From contig JAITHH010000090.1 in assembly GCA_031280065.1 (NCBI GenBank), positions 1 to 5,399 of the forward strand: a DNA stretch of 5,399 nucleotides, read 5' to 3'. Below the pieces are notes generated by a model. The model worked only from the letters and a program-made list of their open reading frames with translations. It ran no database searches and was not told where the DNA came from. Made by a program: the position numbers and the translations under genes. This stretch comes from Treponema sp. Lineage in GTDB: Bacteria > Spirochaetota > Spirochaetia > Treponematales > Breznakiellaceae. Below are positions 1 to 5,201 of this stretch, one piece after another (the first letter of the stretch is position 1; each line of letters starts with the position of its first letter).

Positions 1-184
1 ACCGGTTCTTGGCAACTCCCATTTTTGCCAGGGCGTAGGGATTACATACAATGCTCTGTTCACTAAACCGTTCAAGATACTGGGCTGGTCCAATAGGCAC
101 ATGCGCCATTGTTATACTCCATCCCCGCAATAATCTGTCTGAATCATACGTATCGTAACATACCTCTCTCCCATTTTCTGTCAT
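1..184 (-). CDS. Unidentified partial ORF, 3' part beyond the window
   Basis: On the minus strand the frame stays open from just after the neuB stop (base 220) to the window edge, 73 codons without a stop. The first ATG in it is at 182-184, giving about 61 residues that begin MTENGREVCYDTYDSDRLLR and run into a stretch with HVPIGPAQYLERF and NPYALAKMGVAKNR. I do not recognise the family. There is no convincing ribosome binding site before this ATG; the nearest purine-rich string (AGGTGA) is well over 20 bases upstream. The DNA is visibly richer in A and T than neuB, so it may have a different origin. Its position, 36 bases after neuB on the same strand, suggests co-transcription. It could be a genuine gene with a weak start, the remnant of one, or chance; the other minus frames contain stops within the same stretch. 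Confidence 0.45.
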   Translation of the reverse strand, partial: MTENGREVCYDTYDSDRLLRGWSITMAHVPIGPAQYLERFSEQSIVCNPYALAKMGVAKNR

Positions 185-220
185 AGGGTGAAATTTTTCA
201 ATATGGGGTTCACCTGGAAT

Positions 221-1282
221 TTACAAATCCTCAAAGCGAATCCCTTCCCCGGCGGGTATGAAAGCCCGGGCCGTTCTGCCTATGATCCGCTCCTTCCATG
301 ACGGCGGCAGTCCGGGACGCAGCAGCTTCTCCGTGCGCAGGACGCCCGCCATCGCCGCGCCGATGGTTTCTCCAGGGTGAATATCCCGCAGCGCGTGGAG
401 AGAGCGGTTGGTCCGCCCATAGTTGGCCGCCTCTGCGGGGGCCAGATGTTTGACGCCGTCCCCCAAAACCCCATTAACCCGCGCCGCGCCCCGATCCCGG
501 CGGAAAATCCCGATAGTTTCATCCCTTCCCCGGCGTGAAGCCTCCCGGATCGCCCTGACCATCCGGGCAAAATCAGGCGGGGGCAGGGCGATAGGATCGT
601 CCAGGCCTGGATCGTGCCTGCTCAGGCAGAAGTGCTTTTCCACCGCCGGCGCGCCCAGCGCCGCTGCCAGGGCGGGAACCAGCTCCGGGTCCAGGCTGTG
701 ATCGCTGACGCCCACGGCGGTCCCGAAGATCGCCCCCAGATTGGGGATGAGATTCAGATTGTAATCTTCTTCCGGCGCCGGATAGGCGGTAACGCAGTGA
801 AGCAGACGCGCCTTGTCCCGGTCAAAGTGAGCCAGGGCCTGTTCAATGTCCCCCAGTGTGGAGACCCCGGTGGAAAGGTAGACGGGAAGGCCCGAAGCCG
901 CGGCCAGCGCCAAGAGTTCCCCATAGTTCAGCTCCGGTGAGGCGATCTTGAGCGCCCAGGGACGCAAGGCCAGCAGTTCCGCGGCGCTGCGGGGCCCGAA
1001 GGGGGTGCAGAGGAAGCGGAGCCCCCGCGATTCAGCATAGTCCTTGAGTTCCGCGAAGAATTCAGGGCCCGTCTCCAGCCGCTTAAACACGTCGTAGAGC
1101 CGGATCAGCCCTCCCGGCAGGGCGACTTCCCCGGTATTGGGGTGCAGTATCTCATCAGCATAGACGATCTGGAATTTGACGCAGTCCGCGCCGGCCTCCG
1201 CCGCCGCGTCCACCAGTTCCCTGGCCTTTCCCCTATCCGCGCCGTGAGAAGTCCCCAGTTCCGCGATAATCAGCGTATCCAT
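221..1282 (-). CDS. neuB: NeuB-family N-acetylneuraminate (nonulosonic acid) synthase
   Basis: This cytoplasmic enzyme condenses phosphoenolpyruvate with an N-acetylmannosamine-type six-carbon sugar to give a sialic or related nonulosonic acid, which is then activated with CMP for surface glycans or flagellin. The 353 residues match the usual NeuB length of about 350. The N-terminal TIM barrel starts with IIAELGTSHG (5-14) and GADCVKFQ (31-38), followed by KIASPE (112-117), LSTG (136-139) and LHCVTAYP (161-168). SDHS (193-196, metal-ligand His195) and EKHF (215-218, Glu215 and His217) correspond to the active-site motifs known in Neisseria NeuB. A C-terminal SAF (antifreeze-like) domain covers roughly 290-353, from NRSLHALRDI to GRTARAFIPAGEGI. 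The start is the first ATG and puts the barrel strand at the usual distance. No CMP-synthetase or epimerase gene is visible, so the exact sugar (Neu5Ac, legionaminate or pseudaminate) cannot be told. Expression is probably from its own promoter at about 1289-1297. Confidence 0.93.
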   Translation of the reverse strand: MDTLIIAELGTSHGADRGKARELVDAAAEAGADCVKFQIVYADEILHPNTGEVALPGGLIRLYDVFKRLETGPEFFAELKDYAESRGLRFLCTPFGPRSAAELLALRPWALKIASPELNYGELLALAAASGLPVYLSTGVSTLGDIEQALAHFDRDKARLLHCVTAYPAPEEDYNLNLIPNLGAIFGTAVGVSDHSLDPELVPALAAALGAPAVEKHFCLSRHDPGLDDPIALPPPDFARMVRAIREASRRGRDETIGIFRRDRGAARVNGVLGDGVKHLAPAEAANYGRTNRSLHALRDIHPGETIGAAMAGVLRTEKLLRPGLPPSWKERIIGRTARAFIPAGEGIRFEDL

Positions 1283-1288
1283 GCCCCC

Positions 1289-1297
1289 AGTATACCA
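1289..1297 (-). promoter_or_regulatory. Extended -10 promoter of neuB, possibly leaderless
   Basis: Read on the minus strand this is TGGTATACT, an extended -10 (TGn plus TATACT, 5 of 6 to consensus). It ends only 6 bases before the neuB ATG, so transcription would begin at or next to the start codon. There is no good -35 at the proper distance and no normally spaced Shine-Dalgarno, only a GGGGG that ends one base before the ATG. A leaderless or very short-leader mRNA is inferred; a promoter further upstream is possible. Confidence 0.4.
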
Positions 1298-1315
1298 TTA
1301 AATGCGCCCTTTGGC

Positions 1316-1348
1316 AGGAGAAAAACAATGGCAAAAAAACCGCTATGA
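1316..1348 (+). other. Six-codon mini-ORF with a good ribosome binding site
   Basis: AGGAG at 1316-1320 stands 7 bases before ATG at 1328, which opens a frame of six codons (M-A-K-K-P-L) ending in TGA at 1346-1348. The TGA overlaps a second ATG as ATGA. It may be a leader peptide, the decayed start of a lost gene, or chance. It lies mostly upstream of the predicted start of the glycosidase transcript, so it would need its own promoter. I know of no function for it. Confidence 0.2.
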
Positions 1349-1357
1349 ATATATAAT
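1329..1357 (+). promoter_or_regulatory. Sigma70-type promoter for the glycosidase gene
   Basis: A perfect -10 hexamer TATAAT lies at 1352-1357. A weak -35 (TGGCAA, 3 of 6) lies 17 bases upstream at 1329-1334. Transcription would start near 1364 and give an untranslated leader of about 80 bases before the GTG at 1444. The -10 is the main evidence; the -35 is poor, so an activator may be needed. Confidence 0.45.
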
Positions 1358-1379
1358 AAAGAAGACCCTGAAACGTTTG

Positions 1380-1442
1380 CCGGCTCTATTTGTTTGTGGT
1401 GTGGGCGGGTATACGGTAATCCCTCGCGGATAAAGGAGCCGG
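1380..1442 (+). promoter_or_regulatory. Leader hairpin overlapping the ribosome binding site
   Basis: CCGGCTC at 1380-1386 is perfectly complementary to GAGCCGG at 1436-1442, and a U-G pair at 1387/1435 adds to the stem. The right arm includes the last bases of the Shine-Dalgarno AAGGAG (1433-1438) and reaches to within one base of the GTG start at 1444. If it forms, it would hide the ribosome binding site. The 48-base loop can pair further in a few places. The regulatory role is inferred. Confidence 0.35.
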
Positions 1443-1443
1443 T

Positions 1444-2868
1444 GTGGTAAAGCGTGATTTCCCCAAGATCCACTTCTACGATCAGGATTTTGTAGATATA
1501 TATGATAAAACTTGGGCCTGGATTCAAGACTGTTGGAACGGATCGAATGAAAAAAGCGCTATTCAGGGAAAATTCTTCTCGTATCCCGGCAGCCTCCTGC
1601 TGCACCAGGACGACGCGGTCTTTTCATCCTTCTTTCTCGTCTATTCCAACCGTATCTACCAGGCCCATCCGACGCTGGATGCCTTCTACGAGCGGCAGGA
1701 GCCCAACGGGGCGGTCCGGGCCGCGTATAACATTGAAACCGGGCTGCCGGAGCTGAATCAGGACAACCCCGAAGGGCTGGCCCTCCCCCTCTTCCCCTGG
1801 GCTGAATACAACCTGTACCACAAGACGGCCAACAAGAAGCGGGTCAAAGATGTGCTGCCCATCCTCCAGCGCTATATGCGGTGGATCGAGGAGGAGTTCA
1901 AACGGCCCAACGGCCTGTACGAAGTCCCCCTGGCCGCCACGGGGATGCCCAATCATTACCGGGGGCAGGCGGCCTACCCCGTGGACTTTAACGCCGCGAT
2001 GGCGGTGGGCGCTCTGTATATGAGCGCCTTGGCCGACATCCTGAATGAGAAAGAGACGGGTATTTTATACAAGCGGCAGTACTTCTCGCTCAAGACCAGG
2101 ATCAACAACCTCATGTGGGATAACGATGACGGGTTCTACTACGACATCGACCGGGATGAGAAGCGGCTGCCGGTCAGAACCATCGCTGGGTACTGGCCCC
2201 TCTTGGCAGAAATTCCCAACGACGATAAGGCCGAGCGGATCATCAGCAAACTTTCCGATCCCCGGTTCTTCGGCTCCCCGCACCCTTTTCCGTCTATGTC
2301 GGTGAGCGATCAGGGGTTTGAGGAAAGCGGCTGCGGTTTTTCCGGTTCGGTGTACCCCCACCTTACCTTCATGGTGATCAAGGGCCTGGAGCGCTACCAG
2401 CGCTGGGACTTGGCCCGTGAATGCGCTACCAGGCACCTCTACTTTGTGCTGGATTCGATGAGTCCCGACGGAAACCACCACAAGGGGAATCTCTGGGAAG
2501 CCTATCTGCCCCTCAAAGAGGGGCCTGCCCAATGGCCGGGGAAGGAGGGCTTTCCCCGGCCCCATTACCTGACCTATGACGCCCTATCGACGATCTGTTT
2601 GACCATTGAGAACATCGTGGGTCTGCTGATTTCCCTGCCCCGGAAGACGGTGGACTGGATCATTCCAAACCTGGAGATTATGGGGGTAGAGAATCTTTCC
2701 CTTAAGAAGAACATGATCACGATCCTCTCCAACAAAAGCGGACGGGGCTGGGAAATCCACATGGAAAGTGAAAAACTCTACTATTTTACTATCAATATTC
2801 TGGGAAAAAAGAAGAAGACGCTGCCCATCCCGTCGGGGAAGTGTTCAATGCTGATCGATAAACTGTAA
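1444..2868 (+). CDS. GH63/GH37-like (alpha/alpha)6-barrel glycosidase homologue
   Basis: This 474-residue protein has no signal peptide and is probably cytoplasmic. It resembles the catalytic barrel of the GH63/GH37 (mannosyl-oligosaccharide glucosidase, YgjK, trehalase) clan, also called MGH1-like. Visible landmarks are GKFFSYPG and QDDAVFSSFF (42-64), TLDAFYERQEPNGAVR (77-92), LPLFPWAEYNLY (114-125), NGLYE (156-160), VDFNAAM (180-186), MWDNDDGFYYDID (224-236), AGYWPLLAEIP (248-258), GFSGSVYPHLTFMVIKGLERY (298-318) and WEAYLPLKEG (351-360). In the family the last motif carries the catalytic base, here Glu352. The general acid normally sits in a G-M/W-D-N motif; here it reads GMPN (167-170), with Pro169 in place of Asp. 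From about 403 a small beta-type tail follows. The start is GTG, chosen because AAGGAG lies 5 bases upstream. Substrate is unknown: an alpha-glucoside or manno-oligosaccharide is possible, and if the acid is truly lost it could be a binding protein or use another residue. No partner transporter is visible. Confidence 0.75.
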   Translation: MVKRDFPKIHFYDQDFVDIYDKTWAWIQDCWNGSNEKSAIQGKFFSYPGSLLLHQDDAVFSSFFLVYSNRIYQAHPTLDAFYERQEPNGAVRAAYNIETGLPELNQDNPEGLALPLFPWAEYNLYHKTANKKRVKDVLPILQRYMRWIEEEFKRPNGLYEVPLAATGMPNHYRGQAAYPVDFNAAMAVGALYMSALADILNEKETGILYKRQYFSLKTRINNLMWDNDDGFYYDIDRDEKRLPVRTIAGYWPLLAEIPNDDKAERIISKLSDPRFFGSPHPFPSMSVSDQGFEESGCGFSGSVYPHLTFMVIKGLERYQRWDLARECATRHLYFVLDSMSPDGNHHKGNLWEAYLPLKEGPAQWPGKEGFPRPHYLTYDALSTICLTIENIVGLLISLPRKTVDWIIPNLEIMGVENLSLKKNMITILSNKSGRGWEIHMESEKLYYFTINILGKKKKTLPIPSGKCSMLIDKL

Positions 2869-2956
2869 TCTGCGGAAGATGCAGGGACGAGGAAACGGCT
2901 GCCGGCCTTATTCCCCGCTCCCGCACATTTTTCTTTTTTATTCTTGGATGAAGGGC

Positions 2957-3346
2957 ATTGACCTGTCCCAGCACTATCTGCTCTTCCCCTGCCCATGCGC
3001 TCACCGCATGAACCGGGTCTTCCCCCCGCCTCCCCCATATCGTCTTCCCGCCGATGTTCACATCGGGCTGCCGCAGTTCCCTCGCTTCCATTACCCATGA
3101 CAGGCACGCCGGCAGTTCTTTCGAATTTACCCGCTGGAACACCCTGAAAAACGTGCTCTCATCCGGTATCCTCTCCGGCAGTTCCAGAAACTTCCTCAGT
3201 TCCGCCTCCCGTTCCAGCCCGAAGGCTTCCATATCCTCGAAGTCTTCCCCGTTACAGAGTAATGTTACCAGTCCTATGACCAGAATGTCTTCCAGTTTTT
3301 CCTGTAACCGCGCTATATCCGTTGTTCCCTCCCTCGGATACGGCTC
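2957..3346 (-). pseudogene. Truncated ISAs1-family (H-repeat) transposase remnant
   Basis: A minus-strand frame opens after a TAA at 3347-3349 and reads through ARLQEKLEDILVIGLVTLLC, NGEDFEDMEAFG, REAELRKFLELPERIPDESTF, FRVFQRVN and HAVSAWAGEEQIVLGQV. This is the conserved N-terminal region of ISAs1/H-repeat DDE transposases. Resemblance stops near base 2957; the frame then continues in unrelated sequence to about 2792 and overlaps the end of the glycosidase gene. Full-length family members have roughly 370 residues, so about two thirds is missing, including the later catalytic residues. The usual I-D-G-K-T catalytic motif reads NIGGKT (about 3048-3065), so the first catalytic Asp is Gly. The first internal ATG is at 3230-3232. 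No terminal inverted repeats were recognised. It is an inactive relic of a transposon insertion. Confidence 0.8.
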
Positions 3347-3388
3347 TTATCTTACCGTTTTTCCCCAAAAGTAAATGCAGGAACCCTG

Positions 3389-3445
3389 GGGGGCGGGTGC
3401 CCCCTGGACATAAGGGGGGGGATGGGGTAGGATAGGGTAGAGAGG
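3389..3445 (+). promoter_or_regulatory. G-rich promoter with G8 tract and ribosome binding site
   Basis: A hairpin GGGGGC-GGGT-GCCCCC (3389-3404) is followed by a candidate -35 TGGACA (3405-3410, 5 of 6) and, after exactly 17 bases, a candidate -10 TAGGAT (3428-3433, 4 of 6). The spacer contains eight G in a row (3414-3421) and then GGGG (3424-3427). With GGG at 3435-3437 this meets the usual pattern for a G-quadruplex on the plus strand. The start of transcription would be near 3440. AGAGG (3441-3445) is the ribosome binding site, 9 bases before the ATG. The promoter is inferred from hexamer match and spacing only. Confidence 0.4.
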
Positions 3446-3454
3446 ATTTTAGTT

Positions 3455-4189
3455 ATGAAAGCAAGATCTGTTATTGTGGCGTTCTTTTTTGTGGCGTCCG
3501 CCGGAGTTGTTTCAGCGGACAACAGCAGCCAGTTGTCGTCGCCCGGTTCTCCGGGAACGCATTACGTCCCCCTATCTTCGCAGGTAATTATACCGCCGAG
3601 AAGCGGTGCGGGTGGGTATGAGACGACCATCTATGTGATCCGCACGACGCCGGTTACACCGTCGGTTCGAATCGCGCCGCCGCTGCCGCCGCCTGTGCGC
3701 GTTTCGCCGCCGCCGCCGGTCAAAGCCGCCCCCCGGCCGGTACTTACGCCGCCGCCGGCCGCGATAGCGCCGAAGGAGCCCGTCATTCGCTATGCGCCGT
3801 ATCCGCCGCGCTATGAAACGCTGCCGCCGGGTGAAATTGCCCGCTACCAGGTCACCATTACCGAGTTTTACGCGACCGGAAATGTTCTTGTCACGCCGCT
3901 TGCCAATATCAAATACGGCGAATGTTACATATATCCCGACAGCTCGCTTATTCTGCGCTTCCATCTGAGCGATAACAGCGTTGCCGACTACCGGATAACC
4001 GACCCCGCGCTCCGCGTTCGTGAAAATAACGGCCTTTACAAAACGACCTACAACAGAATCGACCGGGGCGGACTTGAAACGCTTGTGGGGCCGATAAGCA
4101 GCGAGGTCTACAGTAACGGCTACGATATTTACGAAATTATACTCTACGGCAGAAACCACACCTCGGTAACAATCGACCTGCTCCGCTAG
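3455..4189 (+). CDS. Secreted proline-rich protein of unknown function
   Basis: I do not recognise this 244-residue protein. It begins with a clear Sec signal peptide: Lys2 and Arg4, a hydrophobic core VIVAFFFVASAGVV (6-19) and a likely signal peptidase I site after Ala21 (VSA/DN). There is no lipobox Cys. Residues 22-60 are rich in Ser, Gly and Pro. Residues 66-124 form a low-complexity Pro-rich linker (PPLPPP, SPPPPVK, LTPPPAA) built largely from CCG and GCC codons, probably an extended spacer across the periplasm or cell wall. Residues 125-244 form a more normal, beta-rich domain: RYQVTITEFYATGNVLVTPL, CYIYPDSSLILRFHL, YDIYEIILYGRNHTSVTIDLL. It contains a single Cys (157). The start has AGAGG 9 bases upstream. 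The TAG stop (4187-4189) lies in the end of the adjacent repeat element. The protein may be a periplasmic or surface protein; a specific role cannot be given. Confidence 0.8.
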   Translation: MKARSVIVAFFFVASAGVVSADNSSQLSSPGSPGTHYVPLSSQVIIPPRSGAGGYETTIYVIRTTPVTPSVRIAPPLPPPVRVSPPPPVKAAPRPVLTPPPAAIAPKEPVIRYAPYPPRYETLPPGEIARYQVTITEFYATGNVLVTPLANIKYGECYIYPDSSLILRFHLSDNSVADYRITDPALRVRENNGLYKTTYNRIDRGGLETLVGPISSEVYSNGYDIYEIILYGRNHTSVTIDLLR

Positions 4190-4328
4190 TGTTCTGTCCG
4201 AAACATCTTGCGTAATACGGATTTGGGTGAGGTTTGAAGCTGCAAAACGCCGCTTTACGGTTTTTGGCGAGGCTTAGCGCGAAAAAACGCGGCAAGGATT
4301 TAGCGAGATGTCCATTACAGAACACTAG
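4186..4328. mobile_element. 143-bp MITE-like element with 12-bp inverted ends
   Basis: CTAGTGTTCTGT at 4186-4197 is perfectly repeated in inverse as ACAGAACACTAG at 4317-4328. After a 5-base mismatch the two arms agree again over ACATCT and a following GC, so the inverted ends extend imperfectly to about 25 bases. The interior has smaller stems such as CGCG-A6-CGCG near 4278-4292 and no transposase. Size, ends and lack of coding capacity fit a miniature inverted-repeat transposable element mobilised in trans. The direct repeat at its borders may be CTAG (as for IS5-type YTAR targets) or TA (as for IS630/Tc1-type targets); the sequence alone cannot separate these. It contributes the stop codons of both flanking convergent genes, and as a long hairpin it could also end transcription from both sides. 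Confidence 0.7.
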
Positions 4329-4933
4329 TAATCATGGCCGACGGGGCCTTCAGCTTCGCCGGTCCATTCCCAGCTCTTCCATTTATCCGTCTCTTTCTGA
4401 CGCACATAGTCGAAGAGTATGTCGGTTCGCCCCTTCTTCGGCCCTGTCGCGGCAGGTAAGGTGCTGTCGGTTTTTATTTCCGTCGCCTGATTTTTCATAT
4501 AAAGCGAGATAAGGCAGAGTTCCAGATTCCTCTTTGCCTCGCGGGCGGAGCTGTCAACTTCCAGCGCGCCGCGAAAATCCCGCGCGGCCTCCTTAAATTC
4601 ACCACGCTCAAAACGCGCCACCGCGCTGTTATATCGAATTCGGTATAACAGCGGCCGGTTTTCAGGCAAATGCGCGAGCGTCTGCTCGGCCAGCTTGAAG
4701 CGCTCCAACGCCGCGCCGCTCTCCTCCAGCAAAAGATACGCCGAACCGACCGCAAAGTGCGTATACGCTTCCGGCGCCCCCGCCTTCGCCGCATCGAGAT
4801 ATGCGCCTATAGCTTCATTTATTCGACCGCGTGAATAGAAAAAATTCCCCTCAAAGAGTTTGAGTTTTCCCCGCAATCCCTCGCACCCGCACAAAAGAAA
4901 AAAAACGCCGACGGTTAAAAGTACACGCCTCAT
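4325..4933 (-). CDS. TPR-repeat lipoprotein, BatC/BatE-like tail
   Basis: The 202-residue protein begins with a lipoprotein signal: MRRVLLTVGVFFLLCGC, with lipobox LCGC and lipidated Cys17, of the relaxed type common in spirochaetes. It is therefore probably anchored in the envelope. Three tetratricopeptide-like units follow, at about 22-55 (GNFFYSRGRINEAIGAYLDAA), 56-90 (HFAVGSAYLLLEESGAALERF) and 97-138 (NSAVARFERGEFKEAARDFR). TPRs act as protein-docking scaffolds. Residues 171-190 (DILFDYVRQKETDKWKSWEW) resemble the short tail of TPR proteins linked to the Bat (VWA/aerotolerance) gene cluster; that match is from memory of the family and is tentative. No batA, batB or batD gene lies within 460 bases upstream. 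The ATG at 4931-4933 has only a weak ribosome binding site (GGTG). A 9-codon frame ending in an ATGA overlap precedes it. The stop TAG (4325-4327) lies in the end of the MITE-like element. Confidence 0.8.
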   Translation of the reverse strand: MRRVLLTVGVFFLLCGCEGLRGKLKLFEGNFFYSRGRINEAIGAYLDAAKAGAPEAYTHFAVGSAYLLLEESGAALERFKLAEQTLAHLPENRPLLYRIRYNSAVARFERGEFKEAARDFRGALEVDSSAREAKRNLELCLISLYMKNQATEIKTDSTLPAATGPKKGRTDILFDYVRQKETDKWKSWEWTGEAEGPVGHDY

Positions 4934-4975
4934 ACCCGCACCGTACTCAATTTAGCCATCCCCGGTCAAGAGGCC

Positions 4976-4993
4976 GCCGGCCGGGGGGCCGGC
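4976..4993. repeat. GC hairpin at the edge of the tandem array
   Basis: GCCGGCC at 4976-4982 and GGCCGGC at 4987-4993 form a perfect 7-bp stem around GGGG. Its right arm is the first half of repeat unit 1, so this looks like a degenerate extra unit at the array border. Confidence 0.5.
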
Positions 4994-5107
4994 CACCCGG
5001 CCGGTTTTTATACTTGCGCCGGCCACCCGGCCGGTTTTCATACTTGCGCCGGCCACCCGGCCGGTTTTCATACTTGCGCCGGCCACTCGGCCGGTTTTCA
5101 TACTTGC
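4988..5107. repeat. Four tandem 30-bp units, each with a conserved hairpin
   Basis: Units run 4988-5017, 5018-5047, 5048-5077 and 5078-5107 with no spacers. Units 2 and 3 are identical; unit 1 has one change (T for C after the T-run) and unit 4 has one change (T for C in the loop). Each unit contains CCGGCC-ACCC-GGCCGG (loop ACTC in unit 4), a perfect 6-bp stem, followed on the plus strand by TTTT. Both substitutions fall outside the stem. The array could act as a weak plus-strand terminator series, a protein-binding array or a variable-number repeat; copy number may differ between strains. It lies 54 bases upstream of the lipoprotein start. Confidence 0.85.
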
Positions 5108-5178
5108 GCTTTGGGTCGAGAGTGCGCCTTTGCCGCTCTCCGGCGGCCAGGAAAGCTGGTTTTGGGGCTGTTTGCTGC

Positions 5179-5197
5179 CCACTGTCCACTGTCCACT
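5179..5197. repeat. Short 7-bp tandem repeat
   Basis: CCACTGT occurs at 5179-5185 and 5186-5192, followed by a partial copy CCACT at 5193-5197, about 2.7 units. It borders the stem-loop-rich region to its right. Confidence 0.6.
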
Positions 5198-5201
5198 CGA
5201 A

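Larger units (their letters stand above)
2869..3454. other. Gene-poor interval holding IS debris and a G-rich promoter
   Basis: No intact gene is supported in these 586 bases. From left to right they hold a short tail after the glycosidase stop with a T-rich stretch at about 2930-2940 but no convincing terminator hairpin, then the transposase remnant, then a GC hairpin and the G-rich promoter of the next gene. Small plus-strand frames here are antisense to the transposase relic and show no protein-like features. Confidence 0.7.

Noticed and set aside
2065..2565. Minus-strand frame of 166 codons inside the glycosidase gene
   Set aside because: Antisense to well-conserved barrel motifs, with no ribosome binding site or recognisable protein features.
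2879..3374. Plus-strand ORFs of 73 and 106 codons
   Set aside because: They are antisense to the ISAs1 transposase relic, whose minus-strand protein similarity is clear.
3572..4159. Minus-strand frame of 195 codons inside the secreted-protein gene
   Set aside because: It lies antisense to a gene with a clear signal peptide and start signals. Its Arg-rich runs come from the CCG/GCC codons of the Pro-rich linker.
4137..4325. Minus-strand ORF of 62 codons across the MITE-like element
   Set aside because: It covers the inverted-repeat element and ends in the neighbouring gene; there is no ribosome binding site and it encodes no transposase motif.
4934..4969. Minus-strand promoter with TTGACC (4964-4969) for the lipoprotein gene
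   Set aside because: The -35 match is good, but the -10 at the right distance (TACGGT) matches only 3 of 6, so it is too weak to annotate.
4988..5107. CRISPR array
   Set aside because: The units abut with no unique spacers and no cas genes are present; it is a plain tandem repeat.
4947..5189. Repeat-containing minus-strand proteins of about 76-80 residues
   Set aside because: Open frames arise because the 30-bp unit is a multiple of three without stops. Two overlapping frames are equally open, and the products are simple decapeptide repeats with no start signal.
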